DNA from: Pseudomonas simiae
GTDB lineage: Bacteria; Pseudomonadota; Gammaproteobacteria; Pseudomonadales; Pseudomonadaceae
NCBI RefSeq assembly: GCF_900111895.1
Contig: NZ_FOKB01000001.1
Coordinates: forward strand, 997,177 to 1,061,176
Length of the DNA stretch: 64,000 nucleotides
Direction of reading: 5' to 3'
The notes beneath the pieces were generated by a model that saw only the letters and a program-made list of their open reading frames with translations, was not told the DNA's origin and did not search any database. Below are positions 51,603 through 62,509 of this stretch, one piece after another. Numbering within the stretch: position 1 is the stretch's first letter; every line of letters begins with the position of its first letter. The translations under genes were made by a program, and so were the position numbers.

Positions 51603-52802
51603 ATGGCCACTGCTGAAAACACCAACGCAACCGAACAACCTAAAGACAACAACCCACGCAAACGCAAAGTGATGCTGATCGGCCTGGCGCTGATCGTCGT
51701 CCTGGCGGTGGTGGGCGTGTGGGGCTGGTATGAGCTCTACGGCCGCTTCAACGAAAGCACCGACGACGCCTACGTGAACGGCAACGTGGTGGAAATCACC
51801 CCGCTGGTCACCGGCACCGTGGTCAGCATTGGCGCCGACGATGGCGACCTGGTCCATGAGGGTCAGGTGCTGGTCAACTTTGACCCGAACGATGCCGCCG
51901 TCGGCCTGCAAAGTGCCCAGGCCAACCTGGCGCGCACCGTGCGCCAGGTGCGTGGCTTGTACAGCAACGTCGACGGCATGAAAGCTCAGGTCAATGCGCA
52001 GAAAGCCGACGTGCAAACCGCCCAGGACAACTTCAACCGACGTAAAGCCCTGGCCCAGGGCGGGGCGATTTCCCAGGAAGAACTGTCCCACGCCCGTGAC
52101 AGCCTGACGGCGGCGAAAAACGCACTGACCAACCTTGAGCAGCAACTCAAAACCACTAATGCCTTGGTGGATGACACCGTGATCTCGTCCCACCCCGACG
52201 TGCAAGCCGCCGCCGCACAATTGCGTCAGGCCTACCTGACCAATGCGCGCAGCACCCTGATCGCACCGGTCACCGGCTATGTGGCCAAGCGCACCGTGCA
52301 ACTGGGCCAACGCGTGCAACCGGGCACCGCATTGATGGCGGTGATCCCGCTGAATCAGCTGTGGATCGATGCCAACTTCAAGGAAACGCAACTGCGCGAC
52401 ATGCGTATCGGGCAGCCGGTGGACATTGAGTCGGACATCTACGGCAGCGACGTGAAATTCAGCGGCACCATCGACAGCCTGGGCGCCGGTACCGGTAGCG
52501 CGTTTGCCCTGCTGCCGGCGCAGAACGCCACGGGTAACTGGATCAAGATTGTGCAACGGGTGCCGGTGCGTATCCATATCAACGCCGATGAGCTGGCCAA
52601 GCATCCGTTGCGCGTGGGCTTGAGCACCTTGGTCAATGTCGACCTGCACGACCAGAGCGGCCCGGTACTGGCGCAACAGGCGCCGCAGAAAGCCTCGTTC
52701 ACCACCAACGTGTATGACCGCCAACTCGCTGAAGCTGACGCCATGATCAACCAGTTGATCCATGACAACAGCCTCGCCGCGCCTAAGGCTGTGCAACGCT
52801 GA
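51603..52802 (+). CDS. emrA: EmrA-like membrane fusion protein
   Basis: A 399-residue HlyD-family adaptor: cytoplasmic N terminus, membrane segment at about 23-45, biotinyl-lipoyl half motifs (STDDAYVNGNVVEITPLVTGTV and SYVAK-like SPVTGYVAKRTV region), and a helical hairpin at about 95-185. The start has TTTGAGGTATTTGTC upstream, a usable ribosome site. It links the inner-membrane pump to the outer-membrane duct. Confidence 0.91.
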   Translation: MATAENTNATEQPKDNNPRKRKVMLIGLALIVVLAVVGVWGWYELYGRFNESTDDAYVNGNVVEITPLVTGTVVSIGADDGDLVHEGQVLVNFDPNDAAVGLQSAQANLARTVRQVRGLYSNVDGMKAQVNAQKADVQTAQDNFNRRKALAQGGAISQEELSHARDSLTAAKNALTNLEQQLKTTNALVDDTVISSHPDVQAAAAQLRQAYLTNARSTLIAPVTGYVAKRTVQLGQRVQPGTALMAVIPLNQLWIDANFKETQLRDMRIGQPVDIESDIYGSDVKFSGTIDSLGAGTGSAFALLPAQNATGNWIKIVQRVPVRIHINADELAKHPLRVGLSTLVNVDLHDQSGPVLAQQAPQKASFTTNVYDRQLAEADAMINQLIHDNSLAAPKAVQR

Positions 52803-54331
52803 TGAGCAATAACGCCTCCTTCACGCCACCCAGCCTGTTGATGGCCACCATTGGCCTGTCGCTGGCGACCTTCATGCAGGTGCTCGACACCACCATCGCC
52901 AACGTGGCGTTGCCGACCATTTCCGGCAACCTCGGCGTGAGTTCGGAGCAGGGCACTTGGGTGATCACTTCGTTTGCGGTGAGCAACGCGATTGCCTTGC
53001 CGCTGACCGGCTGGTTGAGCCGCCGCTTTGGCGAGGTGAAGCTGTTCTTGTGGGCGACCCTGCTGTTTGTGTTGGCGTCGTTTCTCTGTGGTATTTCTAC
53101 GTCGATGCCCGAACTGATCGCCTTCCGGGTCATACAAGGCCTGGTGGCCGGGCCGTTGTACCCGATGACCCAGACCCTGCTGATCGCGGTCTACCCGCCG
53201 GCGAGGCGCGGCATGGCCCTGGCGTTATTGGCGATGGTCACGGTGGTGGCGCCCATTGCAGGGCCGATCCTCGGCGGTTGGATCACCGACAGCTACAGCT
53301 GGCCGTGGATCTTCTTCATTAACGTCCCCATCGGCATCTTTGCTGTGATGGTGGTGCGTTCACAGTTGAAGAAGCGTCCGGTCGAAACCAGTTACCAGCC
53401 GATGGACTACGTTGGCTTGCTGAGCCTGATTGTCGGTGTCGGCGCCTTGCAGATCATCCTCGACAAGGGCAATGACCTGGATTGGTTCGAATCCAACTTC
53501 ATCATCATTGGCGCGGCGATTTCGGTGATTGCGCTGGCGGTATTCGTCATCTGGGAAATGACCGACAAACACCCGGTGGTGAATCTGCGGCTGTTTGCCT
53601 ACCGTAATTTCCGTATCGGCACCATTGTGTTGATTCTGGGCTACGCGGGTTTCTTCGGTATCAACCTGATCCTGCCGCAATGGCTGCAGACCCAGATGGG
53701 CTACACCGCCACCTGGGCGGGGCTGGCGGTAGCGCCCATCGGCATCCTGCCGGTCTTGATGTCGCCGTTTGTCGGCAAGTACGCGCACAAGTTCGACCTG
53801 CGCCTGCTGGCGGGGCTGGCGTTCCTGGCGATCGGCTTGAGTTGCTTCATGCGCGCAGGCTTCACCAATGAAGTGGACTTCCAGCACATCGCCCTGGTGC
53901 AGCTGTTCATGGGTATCGGCGTGGCGCTGTTCTTTATGCCGACCCTGAGCATCTTGATGTCCGACCTGCCGCCGCACCAGATTGCCGACGGCGCTGGCCT
54001 GGCAACCTTCCTGCGGACCCTGGGCGGTAGTTTTGCGGCGTCGCTGACCACCTGGATCTGGATTCGCCGTGCAGACCAGCACCATGCGTACATGAGCGAA
54101 AACATGACCACCTACGACTCGGCCACCCGCGATGCCCTGCAGGCACTGGGTGGGGCAGGGCAGAAGGCCTACACGCAGCTGGACCAGATTCTCACCAGCC
54201 AGGCGTACATGATGTCCACCGTGGACTACTTCACGTTGCTGGGGTGGATGTTCATGGGGTTGATGCTGCTGGTGTGGCTGGCCAAGCCGCCGTTTGGCGC
54301 GAAGGCCGGGCCGGAAGCTTCCGGGCACTGA
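52802..54331 (+). CDS. emrB: EmrB-like DHA2 multidrug exporter
   Basis: A 509-residue fourteen-helix MFS pump of the DHA2 family: LDTTIANVALPTISGNLG (motif D1), GWLSRRFGEVK (motif A), and GPILGGWITDSYSWPWIFFINVP (motif C). The ATG overlaps the emrA stop (GATGA). With EmrA and the OprM-type protein it forms a tripartite proton-driven exporter of hydrophobic compounds; the real substrates are unknown. Confidence 0.92.
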   Translation: MSNNASFTPPSLLMATIGLSLATFMQVLDTTIANVALPTISGNLGVSSEQGTWVITSFAVSNAIALPLTGWLSRRFGEVKLFLWATLLFVLASFLCGISTSMPELIAFRVIQGLVAGPLYPMTQTLLIAVYPPARRGMALALLAMVTVVAPIAGPILGGWITDSYSWPWIFFINVPIGIFAVMVVRSQLKKRPVETSYQPMDYVGLLSLIVGVGALQIILDKGNDLDWFESNFIIIGAAISVIALAVFVIWEMTDKHPVVNLRLFAYRNFRIGTIVLILGYAGFFGINLILPQWLQTQMGYTATWAGLAVAPIGILPVLMSPFVGKYAHKFDLRLLAGLAFLAIGLSCFMRAGFTNEVDFQHIALVQLFMGIGVALFFMPTLSILMSDLPPHQIADGAGLATFLRTLGGSFAASLTTWIWIRRADQHHAYMSENMTTYDSATRDALQALGGAGQKAYTQLDQILTSQAYMMSTVDYFTLLGWMFMGLMLLVWLAKPPFGAKAGPEASGH

Positions 54332-54353
54332 TCACAGGATGTAAGCGGTCAAA

Positions 54354-54447
54354 AATGTGGGAGCGGGCTTGCTCGCGAAGGCAGTGTGCCAGTCAACTCA
54401 TGTATCGACTGAGTCACCGCCTTCGCGAGCAAGCCCGCTCCCACATT
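54354..54447. repeat. REPIN
   Basis: Arms AATGTGGGAGCGGGCTTGCT and AGCAAGCCCGCTCCCACATT in inverted orientation around a spacer; typical full-length element after emrB. Confidence 0.94.
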
Positions 54448-54480
54448 CAGATCTCGATCTACAGGGAGTCAGGGGGGAGG

Positions 54481-55230
54481 TCATGCGCCAGGCAACGCCA
54501 ATTGCGGGTTCACAAAATCAAACGCCGCCAACTGAAACCCTTGCTCATCCACCTGCAACGCCCAGCCCTGCTTGTCCCAATCCCCCAGCACAATGCGCTT
54601 GGCCGCCTGATCGCCAATCTGCAACTTGTGAATGGCGGGGCGGTGCGTATGGCCGTGGACCAGGGTGCGCACGCCAAACTGCTGCATCACCCGTGGCACT
54701 TCCTCGGGGGTAACATCAACGATGTCGTTGGCCTTCATGCGGGTCTGCGCGCGGCTTTCACTGCGCAGCTTGCGTGCCAGTTTATGGCGCGTGCTCAGGG
54801 GCAGGTGCCGCAGGATAAACAGCACAATCGGGTTGCGCAGGATGCGTCGCAGCTTCATATAGCCGACGTCGCGGGTGCAGAGGCTGTCGCCATGCATCAA
54901 CAGCACGGGCTCGCCATGGAGTTGCACGACACTCGGGTCCTTGAGCAAGGTGGCACCTGCTGCTTTGCAGAACGCCTTGCCGATCAGGAAGTCGCGGTTG
55001 CCGTGCATGATGAAAATCGGGGTGCCGCTGTCGCTCAGTTCGCGCAGGGCTGCGCAAATCGAGCGCTGAAAGGGCGTCATCCCATCGTCGCCAATCCAGG
55101 CTTCAAAGAAGTCCCCCAGAATGTACAACGCCTGGGCGCCACGGGCGCGGGTGTGGAGCAGATCCAGAAACGCCCGGGTGATATCCGGGCGCTCCTCTTC
55201 CAGATGCAAATCTGAAATCAGCAATATCAC
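54481..55230 (-). CDS. lpxH: UDP-2,3-diacylglucosamine pyrophosphatase
   Basis: A 249-residue calcineurin-like phosphoesterase: metal motifs [29 protein letters not shown] and HGHTHRP are all present in order. Length fits LpxH. It removes UMP from UDP-2,3-diacylglucosamine to give lipid X, an early step in lipid A synthesis at the inner membrane. Its start overlaps the ppiB stop by four bases, so the two are coexpressed. Confidence 0.95.
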   Translation of the reverse strand: MILLISDLHLEEERPDITRAFLDLLHTRARGAQALYILGDFFEAWIGDDGMTPFQRSICAALRELSDSGTPIFIMHGNRDFLIGKAFCKAAGATLLKDPSVVQLHGEPVLLMHGDSLCTRDVGYMKLRRILRNPIVLFILRHLPLSTRHKLARKLRSESRAQTRMKANDIVDVTPEEVPRVMQQFGVRTLVHGHTHRPAIHKLQIGDQAAKRIVLGDWDKQGWALQVDEQGFQLAAFDFVNPQLALPGA

Positions 55231-55730
55231 CCAACGATCTCGGCTTTCTCGACGATAACGTCTTCTACCGGAACGTCCTGGTGACCGGCTTTACCGGTGG
55301 TCTGCACGCCTTTGATCTTGTCGACGACGTCCTGGCCTTCGGTCACTTTACCGAATACCGCGTAGCCCCAGCCCTGTACGTTCTTGCCGCTGTGGTTGAG
55401 GAAGGCGTTGTCGGCGACGTTGATGAAGAACTGCGCGGAGGCCGAATGCGGCTCCATGGTACGGGCCATGGCGACGGTGTACTTGTCGTTGGAAAGGCCG
55501 TTGTCCGCTTCGTTCTGGATGCTTGGACGCTTGTCTTTCTTTTCTTTCATGCCAGGCTCGAAACCGCCGCCCTGGATCATGAAGTTGCCGATGACACGGT
55601 GGAAAACGGTGTTTTCGTAGTGGCCGGCGTTCACGTACTCGATGAAGTTGGCGACGGTGATCGGCGCTTTCTCGGCGTTCAGCTCGATGACGATGTCACC
55701 GTGGTTGGTGGTCAGTTTGACTTGAGTCAT
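55227..55730 (-). CDS. ppiB: Cytoplasmic peptidyl-prolyl isomerase B
   Basis: A 167-residue cyclophilin without signal peptide: [14 protein letters not shown] holds the catalytic Arg, and [16 protein letters not shown] the substrate-binding Gln-Phe. The ATG at 55730 (MTQVKL) is chosen over a GTG two codons upstream. It catalyses prolyl cis-trans isomerisation. Its gap to divergent glnS contains both promoters. Confidence 0.94.
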   Translation of the reverse strand: MTQVKLTTNHGDIVIELNAEKAPITVANFIEYVNAGHYENTVFHRVIGNFMIQGGGFEPGMKEKKDKRPSIQNEADNGLSNDKYTVAMARTMEPHSASAQFFINVADNAFLNHSGKNVQGWGYAVFGKVTEGQDVVDKIKGVQTTGKAGHQDVPVEDVIVEKAEIVG

Positions 55731-55978
55731 GTTCACTACTCTTTTCAGGGAATTCGTGGGTTTGGGTGCCTGGGCACCACGACCGGTATGGCGAAACTGC
55801 GGCCAAGGCGCGCAGTTTAGCGTGCCCTGCAGGAATTTCGAGGTGGTTTTTTACCGCCGATGCAATAAATGCAGCAGTTTTCGGCCTCGCTCTGTCAGGT
55901 ACTTGACAGCATCAGCTATGATATCGCCTTTGTTTTGTCGGCCTAGCCCGGCCACGTACTCGTCTGTTCAAGGATCCT

Positions 55979-57679
55979 ATGAGCAAGCCCACTGTCGACC
56001 CTACCTCGAATTCCAAGGCCGGACCTGCCGTCCCGGTCAATTTCCTGCGCCCGATCATCCAGGCGGACCTGGATTCGGGCAAGCACACGCAGATCGTCAC
56101 CCGCTTCCCGCCAGAGCCCAACGGTTACCTGCACATTGGTCACGCCAAGTCGATCTGTGTGAACTTCGGCCTGGCCCAGGAGTTCGGTGGCGTCACGCAC
56201 CTGCGTTTCGACGATACCAACCCGGCCAAGGAAGACCAGGAATACATCGACGCCATCGAAAGCGACATCAAGTGGCTGGGCTTCGAATGGTCCGGTGAAG
56301 TGCGCTATGCCTCCAAGTATTTCGACCAGTTGTTCGACTGGGCCGTCGAGCTGATCAAGGCCGGCAAGGCCTACGTTGACGACCTGACCCCGGAGCAGGC
56401 CAAGGAATACCGTGGCACCTTGACCGAGCCGGGCAAGAACAGCCCGTTCCGCGACCGCTCGGTGGAAGAGAACCTGGACTGGTTCGCCCGCATGCGCGCC
56501 GGTGAGTTCCCGGACGGCGCCCGCGTACTGCGTGCCAAGATCGACATGGCCTCGCCGAACATGAACCTGCGCGACCCGATCATGTACCGCATCCGCCACG
56601 CCCATCACCACCAGACCGGTGACAAGTGGTGCATCTATCCGAACTACGACTTCACCCACGGTCAGTCGGATGCCATCGAAGGCATCACCCACTCCATCTG
56701 CACCCTGGAGTTCGAAAGCCACCGTCCGCTGTATGAATGGTTCCTCGACAGCCTGCCGGTACCGGCGCACCCGCGCCAGTACGAGTTCAGCCGCTTGAAC
56801 CTGAACTACACCATCACCAGCAAGCGCAAGCTCAAGCAACTGGTGGATGAAAAGCACGTACACGGTTGGGATGATCCGCGCATGTCCACGCTGTCGGGTT
56901 TCCGTCGCCGTGGCTACACACCTGCTTCGATCCGCAACTTCTGCGACATGGTCGGCACCAACCGTTCCGACGGCGTGGTCGACTTCGGCATGCTCGAATT
57001 CAGCATCCGCCAGGACCTCGATGCCAACGCTCCGCGCGCCATGTGCGTGCTGCGTCCGTTGAAGGTGGTGATCACCAACTACCCGGAAGACAAAGTCGAC
57101 CACCTCGAACTGCCGCGTCATCCGCAGAAAGAAGAGCTCGGCGTGCGCAAGCTGCCGTTCGCCCGCGAAATCTACATCGACCGCGATGACTTCATGGAAG
57201 AGCCGCCAAAGGGCTACAAGCGCCTGGAGCCGAACGGCGAAGTGCGCTTGCGCGGCAGCTACGTGATCCGCGCCGACGAAGCGATCAAGGACGCCGATGG
57301 CAACATCGTCGAACTGCGTTGCTCCTACGACCCGGACACCCTGGGCAAGAACCCTGAAGGCCGCAAGGTCAAGGGCGTGATCCACTGGGTGCCGGCGGCG
57401 GCCAGCATCGAGTGTGAAGTGCGCCTGTACGATCGCCTGTTTCGCTCGCCGAACCCTGAAAAGGCTGAAGACAGCGCCAGCTTCCTCGACAACATCAACC
57501 CTGACTCCCTGCAAGTACTGACGGGTTGTCGTGCCGAGCCATCTTTGGCCGACGCACAGCCGGAAGATCGTTTCCAGTTCGAGCGCGAAGGTTACTTCTG
57601 CGCGGATATCAAGGACTCGAAACCCGGTCAGCCGGTATTCAACCGTACCGTGACCTTGCGTGATTCGTGGGGCCAGTGA
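55979..57679 (+). CDS. glnS: Glutaminyl-tRNA synthetase
   Basis: A 566-residue class I synthetase: HIGH motif in [20 protein letters not shown]-type motif in [11 protein letters not shown], and the C-terminal two-barrel anticodon-binding part. GlnS rather than GltX is shown by the length, the LRFDDTNP block and [21 protein letters not shown] precedes the ATG. It charges tRNA-Gln in the cytoplasm and is followed at 42 bases by cysS. Confidence 0.96.
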   Translation: MSKPTVDPTSNSKAGPAVPVNFLRPIIQADLDSGKHTQIVTRFPPEPNGYLHIGHAKSICVNFGLAQEFGGVTHLRFDDTNPAKEDQEYIDAIESDIKWLGFEWSGEVRYASKYFDQLFDWAVELIKAGKAYVDDLTPEQAKEYRGTLTEPGKNSPFRDRSVEENLDWFARMRAGEFPDGARVLRAKIDMASPNMNLRDPIMYRIRHAHHHQTGDKWCIYPNYDFTHGQSDAIEGITHSICTLEFESHRPLYEWFLDSLPVPAHPRQYEFSRLNLNYTITSKRKLKQLVDEKHVHGWDDPRMSTLSGFRRRGYTPASIRNFCDMVGTNRSDGVVDFGMLEFSIRQDLDANAPRAMCVLRPLKVVITNYPEDKVDHLELPRHPQKEELGVRKLPFAREIYIDRDDFMEEPPKGYKRLEPNGEVRLRGSYVIRADEAIKDADGNIVELRCSYDPDTLGKNPEGRKVKGVIHWVPAAASIECEVRLYDRLFRSPNPEKAEDSASFLDNINPDSLQVLTGCRAEPSLADAQPEDRFQFEREGYFCADIKDSKPGQPVFNRTVTLRDSWGQ

Positions 57680-57721
57680 TGCAGCCGTGAGCGGCTTTGC
57701 ATAGAGAGAAAAGGAAGCATC

Positions 57722-59110
57722 GTGCTAACGATCTACAACACGCTGAGCAAAACCAAAGAAGTCTTCAAGCCGCTGGATGGCAACAAGGTGCGCATGTATG
57801 TGTGCGGCATGACCGTGTACGACTATTGCCACATCGGCCACGGCCGCAGCATGGTTGCCTTCGACCTGGTGACCCGCTGGTTGCGGTTCAGCGGCTATGA
57901 CTTGACCTATGTGCGCAACATCACCGACATCGACGACAAGATCATCAATCGCGCCAACGAAAACGGCGAGTCGTTCGACGCGCTGACCGAGCGCATGATT
58001 GCTGCGATGCACGAGGACGAGGCCCGCCTCAACATCCTCAAGCCGGACATGGAACCGCGTGCCACCGATCACATCCCTGGCATGCACGCGATGATCCAGA
58101 CCCTGATCGACAAGGGTTACGCCTACGCCCCAGGCAACGGCGACGTGTACTACCGCGTCGCCAAGTTCATGGGCTACGGCAAGCTGTCGCGCAAGAAAAT
58201 CGAAGACCTGCGTATCGGCGCACGCATCGAAGTCGACGAAGCCAAGCAAGACCCGCTCGACTTCGTGCTGTGGAAAGCCACCAAGCCGGGCGAACCGAGC
58301 TGGGAATCGCCATGGGGCGCGGGCCGTCCGGGTTGGCACATCGAATGCTCGGTGATGTCCACCTGCTGCCTGGGCGACACCTTCGACATTCATGGCGGCG
58401 GCAGCGACCTCGAGTTCCCGCACCACGAAAACGAAATCGCCCAAAGCGAAGCCGCCACCGGCAAGACCTACGCCAACGCCTGGATGCACTGCGGTATGAT
58501 CCGCATCAATGGCGAGAAGATGTCCAAGTCCTTGAACAACTTCTTCACCATCCGCGACGTGCTGGAAAAGTACCACCCGGAAGTGGTGCGTTACCTGCTG
58601 GTGTCCAGCCACTACCGCAGCGCCATCAACTACTCGGAAGACAACCTCAAGGACGCCAAAGGCGCCCTGGAACGTTTCTACCATGCGTTGAAAGGCCTGC
58701 CCGCCGTTGCCCCGGCTGGCGGCGAAACGTTCGTGGCACGGTTTACCGAAGTCATGAACGACGACTTCGGCACCCCTGAAGCCTGCGCGGTACTGTTCGA
58801 GATGGTGCGCGAGATCAACCGCCTGCGCGAGAGCGATCTTGATGCAGCGGCGGGCCTGGCGGCACGCTTGAAAGAGCTGGCCAGCGTGCTGGGCGTGTTG
58901 CAGATGGAAGCCGATGACTTCCTGCAAGCCGGCGCCGAAGGGCGTGTGGATGCGGCAGAGGTGGATGCGTTGATCCAGGCGCGTCTGGCTGCGCGCACCA
59001 ACAAAGACTGGGCCGAGTCCGACCGTATCCGTGACCAATTGACCGCGATGGGTGTGGTGTTGGAAGACGGCAAGGGTGGGACGACATGGCGGTTGGCTGA
59101 TCAGGCTTGA
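57722..59110 (+). CDS. cysS: Cysteinyl-tRNA synthetase
   Basis: A 462-residue class I synthetase: zinc Cys in [17 protein letters not shown] with the HIGH motif, GWHIECSVM and [11 protein letters not shown] zinc ligands, and KMSKSLNN. Start is GTG at 57722 with AAGGAAG seven bases upstream. It charges tRNA-Cys. An intrinsic terminator follows 20 bases after the stop. Confidence 0.96.
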   Translation: MLTIYNTLSKTKEVFKPLDGNKVRMYVCGMTVYDYCHIGHGRSMVAFDLVTRWLRFSGYDLTYVRNITDIDDKIINRANENGESFDALTERMIAAMHEDEARLNILKPDMEPRATDHIPGMHAMIQTLIDKGYAYAPGNGDVYYRVAKFMGYGKLSRKKIEDLRIGARIEVDEAKQDPLDFVLWKATKPGEPSWESPWGAGRPGWHIECSVMSTCCLGDTFDIHGGGSDLEFPHHENEIAQSEAATGKTYANAWMHCGMIRINGEKMSKSLNNFFTIRDVLEKYHPEVVRYLLVSSHYRSAINYSEDNLKDAKGALERFYHALKGLPAVAPAGGETFVARFTEVMNDDFGTPEACAVLFEMVREINRLRESDLDAAAGLAARLKELASVLGVLQMEADDFLQAGAEGRVDAAEVDALIQARLAARTNKDWAESDRIRDQLTAMGVVLEDGKGGTTWRLADQA

Positions 59111-59130
59111 TCGGTAAACGCTAAATGAAA

Positions 59131-59160
59131 AACGCCCCGACTGGTTCGGGGCGTTTTTTT
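59131..59160 (+). terminator. Terminator after cysS
   Basis: AACGCCCCGA-CTGG-TTCGGGGCGTT stem followed by a run of T. Strong rho-independent form; the A-run on the other side could also stop minus-strand transcripts. Confidence 0.93.
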
Positions 59161-59190
59161 GCACACCGTTTAACGGCTCACTCGATCTAC

Positions 59191-59286
59191 TGTGGGCGCT
59201 GGCTTGCCTGCGATGACGGAGTGTCAGTCACCGGAAATGTTGACTGACCTGCTGCAATCGCAGGCAAGCCAGCTCCCACATTTTTT
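59191..59286. repeat. REPIN
   Basis: Arms TGTGGGCGCTGGCTTGCCTG and CAGGCAAGCCAGCTCCCACA around a 45-base spacer. The 365-base gap 59111-59475 holds the terminator, this element and a possible coding remnant at 59322-59505. Confidence 0.9.
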
Positions 59287-59321
59287 ACCGTGCGCACTTT
59301 GCGAACTCTTCGGTTTCAGAT

Positions 59322-59505
59322 TTATGTGTGAGTCGAATGGTCTTTGAGGCTTAGTGTTTTATCCATCATTAGCTGGATCCCCTCCAGCATCCGACACATT
59401 CCCAAGGCCACGCTGCGAGGATTGCCGTCGATCTCAAAAGCCAAATGACTGCTGTCGGAAATTTCCTTGCTTCGCTTACTCGCCTGAAGTTTGCAATACC
59501 TGTGC
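59322..59505 (-). other. Possible coding remnant downstream of the peptidase gene
   Basis: In the frame ending at the stop 59324-59322, the minus strand reads without stop for about 60 codons and gives protein-like sequence (SHLAFEIDGNPRSVALGMCR, MLEGIQLMMDKTL). No start codon with a ribosome site is seen and the frame overlaps the end of the peptidase gene. It could be the tail of a decayed gene; no family recognised. Confidence 0.25.
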
Positions 59506-60174
59506 TAGGTAGGGGGGCCTTGTACTGACTTTATAGGCGTTACTCGTTGCGTCGTTATAGATCGTCTCGTGGTACTTACCGTCCTTGAAATGCAAAGCGA
59601 CGCCATCGTCGACCGCGTACGCGGGTTGTATCCCCTCAAGCTGAACAAGCTCGACAAACGAGGTTTCCCTTCCTGCTTCTGAGCTGAAATGCGGACACAG
59701 CGCTCCAGGCAGCAATCCCAGGCCCTGAACCAGCGCAAACGCTCCCCCTGAGTCGGAATGCCCATGCTCGAACCAGCAAATGGCGCCTGCACTGACACCG
59801 CATAGGACTTTGCCGTTTTCCCAGGCCTTCTTCAGATGGTCCACGACAGCAAATTCGTGCCAGACCGCCAACATGGCGCGGGTATTTCCGCCTGGTACGT
59901 AAATGATGTCGGCTTGCTCAAAGAGTGATGAAACATGATTGGCGTTGGGGAAGGGTGAAATAAAAAATGCCAGCGAGGTTACGCGACAGCCAGCGCTTTC
60001 ATATTTGGCGGTGAAATCGGAAATCTTGATTCGGTCATCGCCATTGGCGGTGGAGATATAGAGCACGCTAGGGTGCGTTTTGCCTTATGACGCGACGATG
60101 TGTTTATCGATACGCGTCATGCGGGTCATGTCTTCGGTGGACTCGCCGCCAATGACAATAATGTGTTGAGTCAT
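59476..60174 (-). pseudogene. Peptidase E-like (S51) gene interrupted by a stop codon
   Basis: Starting at ATG 60174 (GGAG six bases upstream) the frame gives MTQHIIVIGGES...KHIVAS, then a TAA at codon 30 (60087-60085), then continues in the same frame through GKTHPSVLYISTANGD to 59476. Without the stop it would be about 231 residues, the usual S51/peptidase E length. The glycine-rich PGGNTRAML and nucleophile GVSAGAICWF are intact. Only an internal GTG at 60066 could start the remainder, losing the first strand of the fold. Either a nonsense mutation or a sequencing error is possible. It follows the RibD-like gene by 15 bases. Confidence 0.8.
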
Positions 60175-60189
60175 CCTGAACTCCAGTCC

Positions 60190-60753
60190 CTATTGCGCGG
60201 CGCGAGCGCCTGCCCTCACTTGATATTGGCTCTGAACAAAACCATTGTCCGACACGTAGGTTCCGACGTGGTGCAGCGCATGCTCACTGCCAAGCTGGTT
60301 GAACAGTGGAATACCTTGCCCCAGCACAACCGGGATACGCGTAATGATCAGCTCATTGACCAGGCCTGCTTCAAGAAACGTCTGAATCGTCTGGCCGCCG
60401 TCGATATAGACGTGCTTCATACCGCGTTCGGCTAGCGTTGCCATGAGTGAGGTGACGTCTCCCGCCATGACCTCCAACTTGCCCTCCAGATGCGCAGGGA
60501 TCCGCAGAGGCTGATGGGAGAGCGCAATGACCGGCGTACCCTCATAGGGCCACTCGGGAAAAGACAGCACTTTCTCCAGGGTTTTGCGCCCCATCACCAG
60601 CGCATCCACCGTGGCGATAAAGCTTTCATAGGTCACGCCGCTCAACTCGCTGGCTTCATACTCGGGTCGATGCAACCAGTCGATATCACCGTCCGGACGG
60701 GCAATGAAGCCGTCGACGCTCGCTGCGATGAAGACTGAGCATTTGATATCCAT
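60190..60753 (-). CDS. RibD C-terminal/DHFR-like reductase
   Basis: A 187-residue dihydrofolate-reductase-fold protein of the RibD_C family (YwjB/YyaP-like): IAASVDGFIARPDGDIDWL, LVMGRKTLEKVLSF, and HVYIDGGQTIQTFLEAGLVNELIITRIPVVLGQGIPLF. The fold binds NADPH; the substrate is unknown, and it is too divergent to be called FolA. AGGAG lies nine bases before the ATG. It precedes the broken peptidase gene in one short operon. Confidence 0.88.
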   Translation of the reverse strand: MDIKCSVFIAASVDGFIARPDGDIDWLHRPEYEASELSGVTYESFIATVDALVMGRKTLEKVLSFPEWPYEGTPVIALSHQPLRIPAHLEGKLEVMAGDVTSLMATLAERGMKHVYIDGGQTIQTFLEAGLVNELIITRIPVVLGQGIPLFNQLGSEHALHHVGTYVSDNGFVQSQYQVRAGARAAQ

Positions 60754-60865
60754 GGCGGAAACTCCTTTTAGTGCGCTTGGACGCTAATGTTAATTTAATC
60801 CCCGCGTGCAACAACCGGGCGTCTAAGAAGCAGCCCTGACACCCCTTTCTGCAGTGCGAGGATGT

Positions 60866-61534
60866 ATGCGAAGTTGGTTGATCCGTTACCGTTACGCAAT
60901 CATTTTCTGGATGTGCTTCGGCGTTTTCCGTACGTCCCTGGCTGACTGGAACCCCATTCCTTCTGGCTCCATGCGCCCGACCTTGCTGGAGGGCGATGTG
61001 GTGCTGGTGAACCGGGTGGCGTATGACCTCAAGGTGCCGCTCACGGACATTTCCCTGGCCAGGCTCGATAACCCTCAGCGCGGTGACGTGGTGACGTTCT
61101 CGTCGCCCAAGGATGGCATGCGCCTGATCAAGCGCATTGTCGGCATTCCCGGTGACACCCTGGAAATGAAAGATGAAGTGTTGTGGGTCAACGGCGTGCC
61201 TGCTACCTACAGTGATGCGCAAGACATCAGCGAACCGATTGTTCCCGGCCATACGGTGCCGGGGATCAAGCTGAATGAGTGGGTGGCCAACCGTCAGCGC
61301 ACGGTGCAGTTCATGCCGACGGTGCGCGCGTTGCGTGATTTCGGGCCGGTGGTGGTGCCGGCCGAAAGCTATTTCATGCTGGGGGACAACCGCGATAACA
61401 GCGATGACTCGCGGTACATCGGCTTCGTGCCACGTCGGCTTCTGATCGGGCGCGCACATCATGTGCTGGCCTCTGCGGACATCCTGGATCATTGGATGCC
61501 ACGCCTGAACAGATTTGGTGCAAAGATCCTGTAA
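60866..61534 (+). CDS. lepB: Signal peptidase I, short form
   Basis: A 222-residue S26 peptidase: catalytic Ser in IPSGSMRPTLLEGD and Lys in LIKRIVGIPGD, followed by FMLGDNRDNSDDSRYIGFV. One N-terminal membrane segment (about 8-25) instead of the two of the housekeeping LepB (about 284 residues), so it is likely a second signal peptidase. ATG at 60866 is chosen; a GTG four codons upstream is possible. No obvious dedicated substrate gene is adjacent. Confidence 0.88.
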   Translation: MRSWLIRYRYAIIFWMCFGVFRTSLADWNPIPSGSMRPTLLEGDVVLVNRVAYDLKVPLTDISLARLDNPQRGDVVTFSSPKDGMRLIKRIVGIPGDTLEMKDEVLWVNGVPATYSDAQDISEPIVPGHTVPGIKLNEWVANRQRTVQFMPTVRALRDFGPVVVPAESYFMLGDNRDNSDDSRYIGFVPRRLLIGRAHHVLASADILDHWMPRLNRFGAKIL

Positions 61535-61726
61535 CGGCGAGCGCATCGATTGCCACCCGATGCATCGCTAGGTGCTGACAAGCCGGCTCCTTCCGTTGGG
61601 TGTGTTGCGCAGGCCCCATGAATCCGGACACTTACTTTTGAGTGAGCCCATTACCTTTTCGTGCGTTCTTGTGGCCTGTTCGTCCCGTTCCTATCCTGGG
61701 TTTTCTTTTAACCAGGAGTAGGTTCC

Positions 61727-62509
61727 ATGAGCTTTGATCTCGGACTAACAGGCCTTCGCGCGCTGGTCACCGGTGGCACCAAAGGTATCGGTGCGGCCGT
61801 GGTTGCCGTGTTGCAGGCGCAGGGCGCCCAGGTGGTTTCGGTCGCGCGTTCGGCGGTGGTTTCGCCACCCGAGGGTGTGCATTTCATCGCCGCCGACCTG
61901 GGCACTGCCGCCGGTTGCACCAGCGCTACCCAGGCGGTGAAGGAGCAATTTGGCGGCGTGGATATCATCGTCAATGTACTCGGCGGTTCGAGTGCGCCGG
62001 GCGGTGGTTTTGCGGTGCTCGATGATGAGCAATGGGCGAATGCGCTCAACCAGAACCTGATGGCGGCGGTGCGCGTGGATCGGGCGCTGTTGCCGGGCAT
62101 GGTCGAGCGTGGGGCAGGTGTGATCATTCATGTCACGTCGATCCAGCGGGAGTTGCCGTTGCCGGAATCGACCACGGCGTATGCCGCTGCAAAGGCAGCG
62201 TTGGCGACGTACAGCAAGAGCCTGTCGAAAGAAGTGACGCCCAAGGGCGTTCGGGTCGTGCGGGTTTCGCCGGGTTGGGTGGAGACGGATGCGGCGGTCG
62301 CGCTGGCAGAGCGTCTGGCGGACGAAGCCGGAACCGATTACGCAGGTGGCAAGCAGATCATCATGCAGGCGCTGGGTGGCATACCTTTGGGTCGGCCTGC
62401 AAAGCCTGAGGAAGTGGCTGATTTGATCGCTTTCCTGGTCTCGCCCCGCGCTGCGTCGATCAGCGGTACCGAGTGCGTGATCGACGGCGGCACCGTGCCC
62501 ACGGTCTAG
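61727..62509 (+). CDS. SDR-family oxidoreductase
   Basis: A 260-residue short-chain dehydrogenase: NAD(P) loop [13 protein letters not shown] (NNAG position), catalytic Ser in VTSIQ, Tyr-Lys in [13 protein letters not shown] has CAGGAG upstream. Substrate unknown. Its TAG overlaps the convergent HxlR stop by four bases (CTAG), suggesting the two genes travel together and the regulator acts on this or a nearby gene. Confidence 0.9.
   Translation: MSFDLGLTGLRALVTGGTKGIGAAVVAVLQAQGAQVVSVARSAVVSPPEGVHFIAADLGTAAGCTSATQAVKEQFGGVDIIVNVLGGSSAPGGGFAVLDDEQWANALNQNLMAAVRVDRALLPGMVERGAGVIIHVTSIQRELPLPESTTAYAAAKAALATYSKSLSKEVTPKGVRVVRVSPGWVETDAAVALAERLADEAGTDYAGGKQIIMQALGGIPLGRPAKPEEVADLIAFLVSPRAASISGTECVIDGGTVPTV

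Noticed and set aside
55943..57514. Minus-strand frame of about 520 codons opposite glnS
   Set aside because: Shadow of a housekeeping gene with high-GC third positions.
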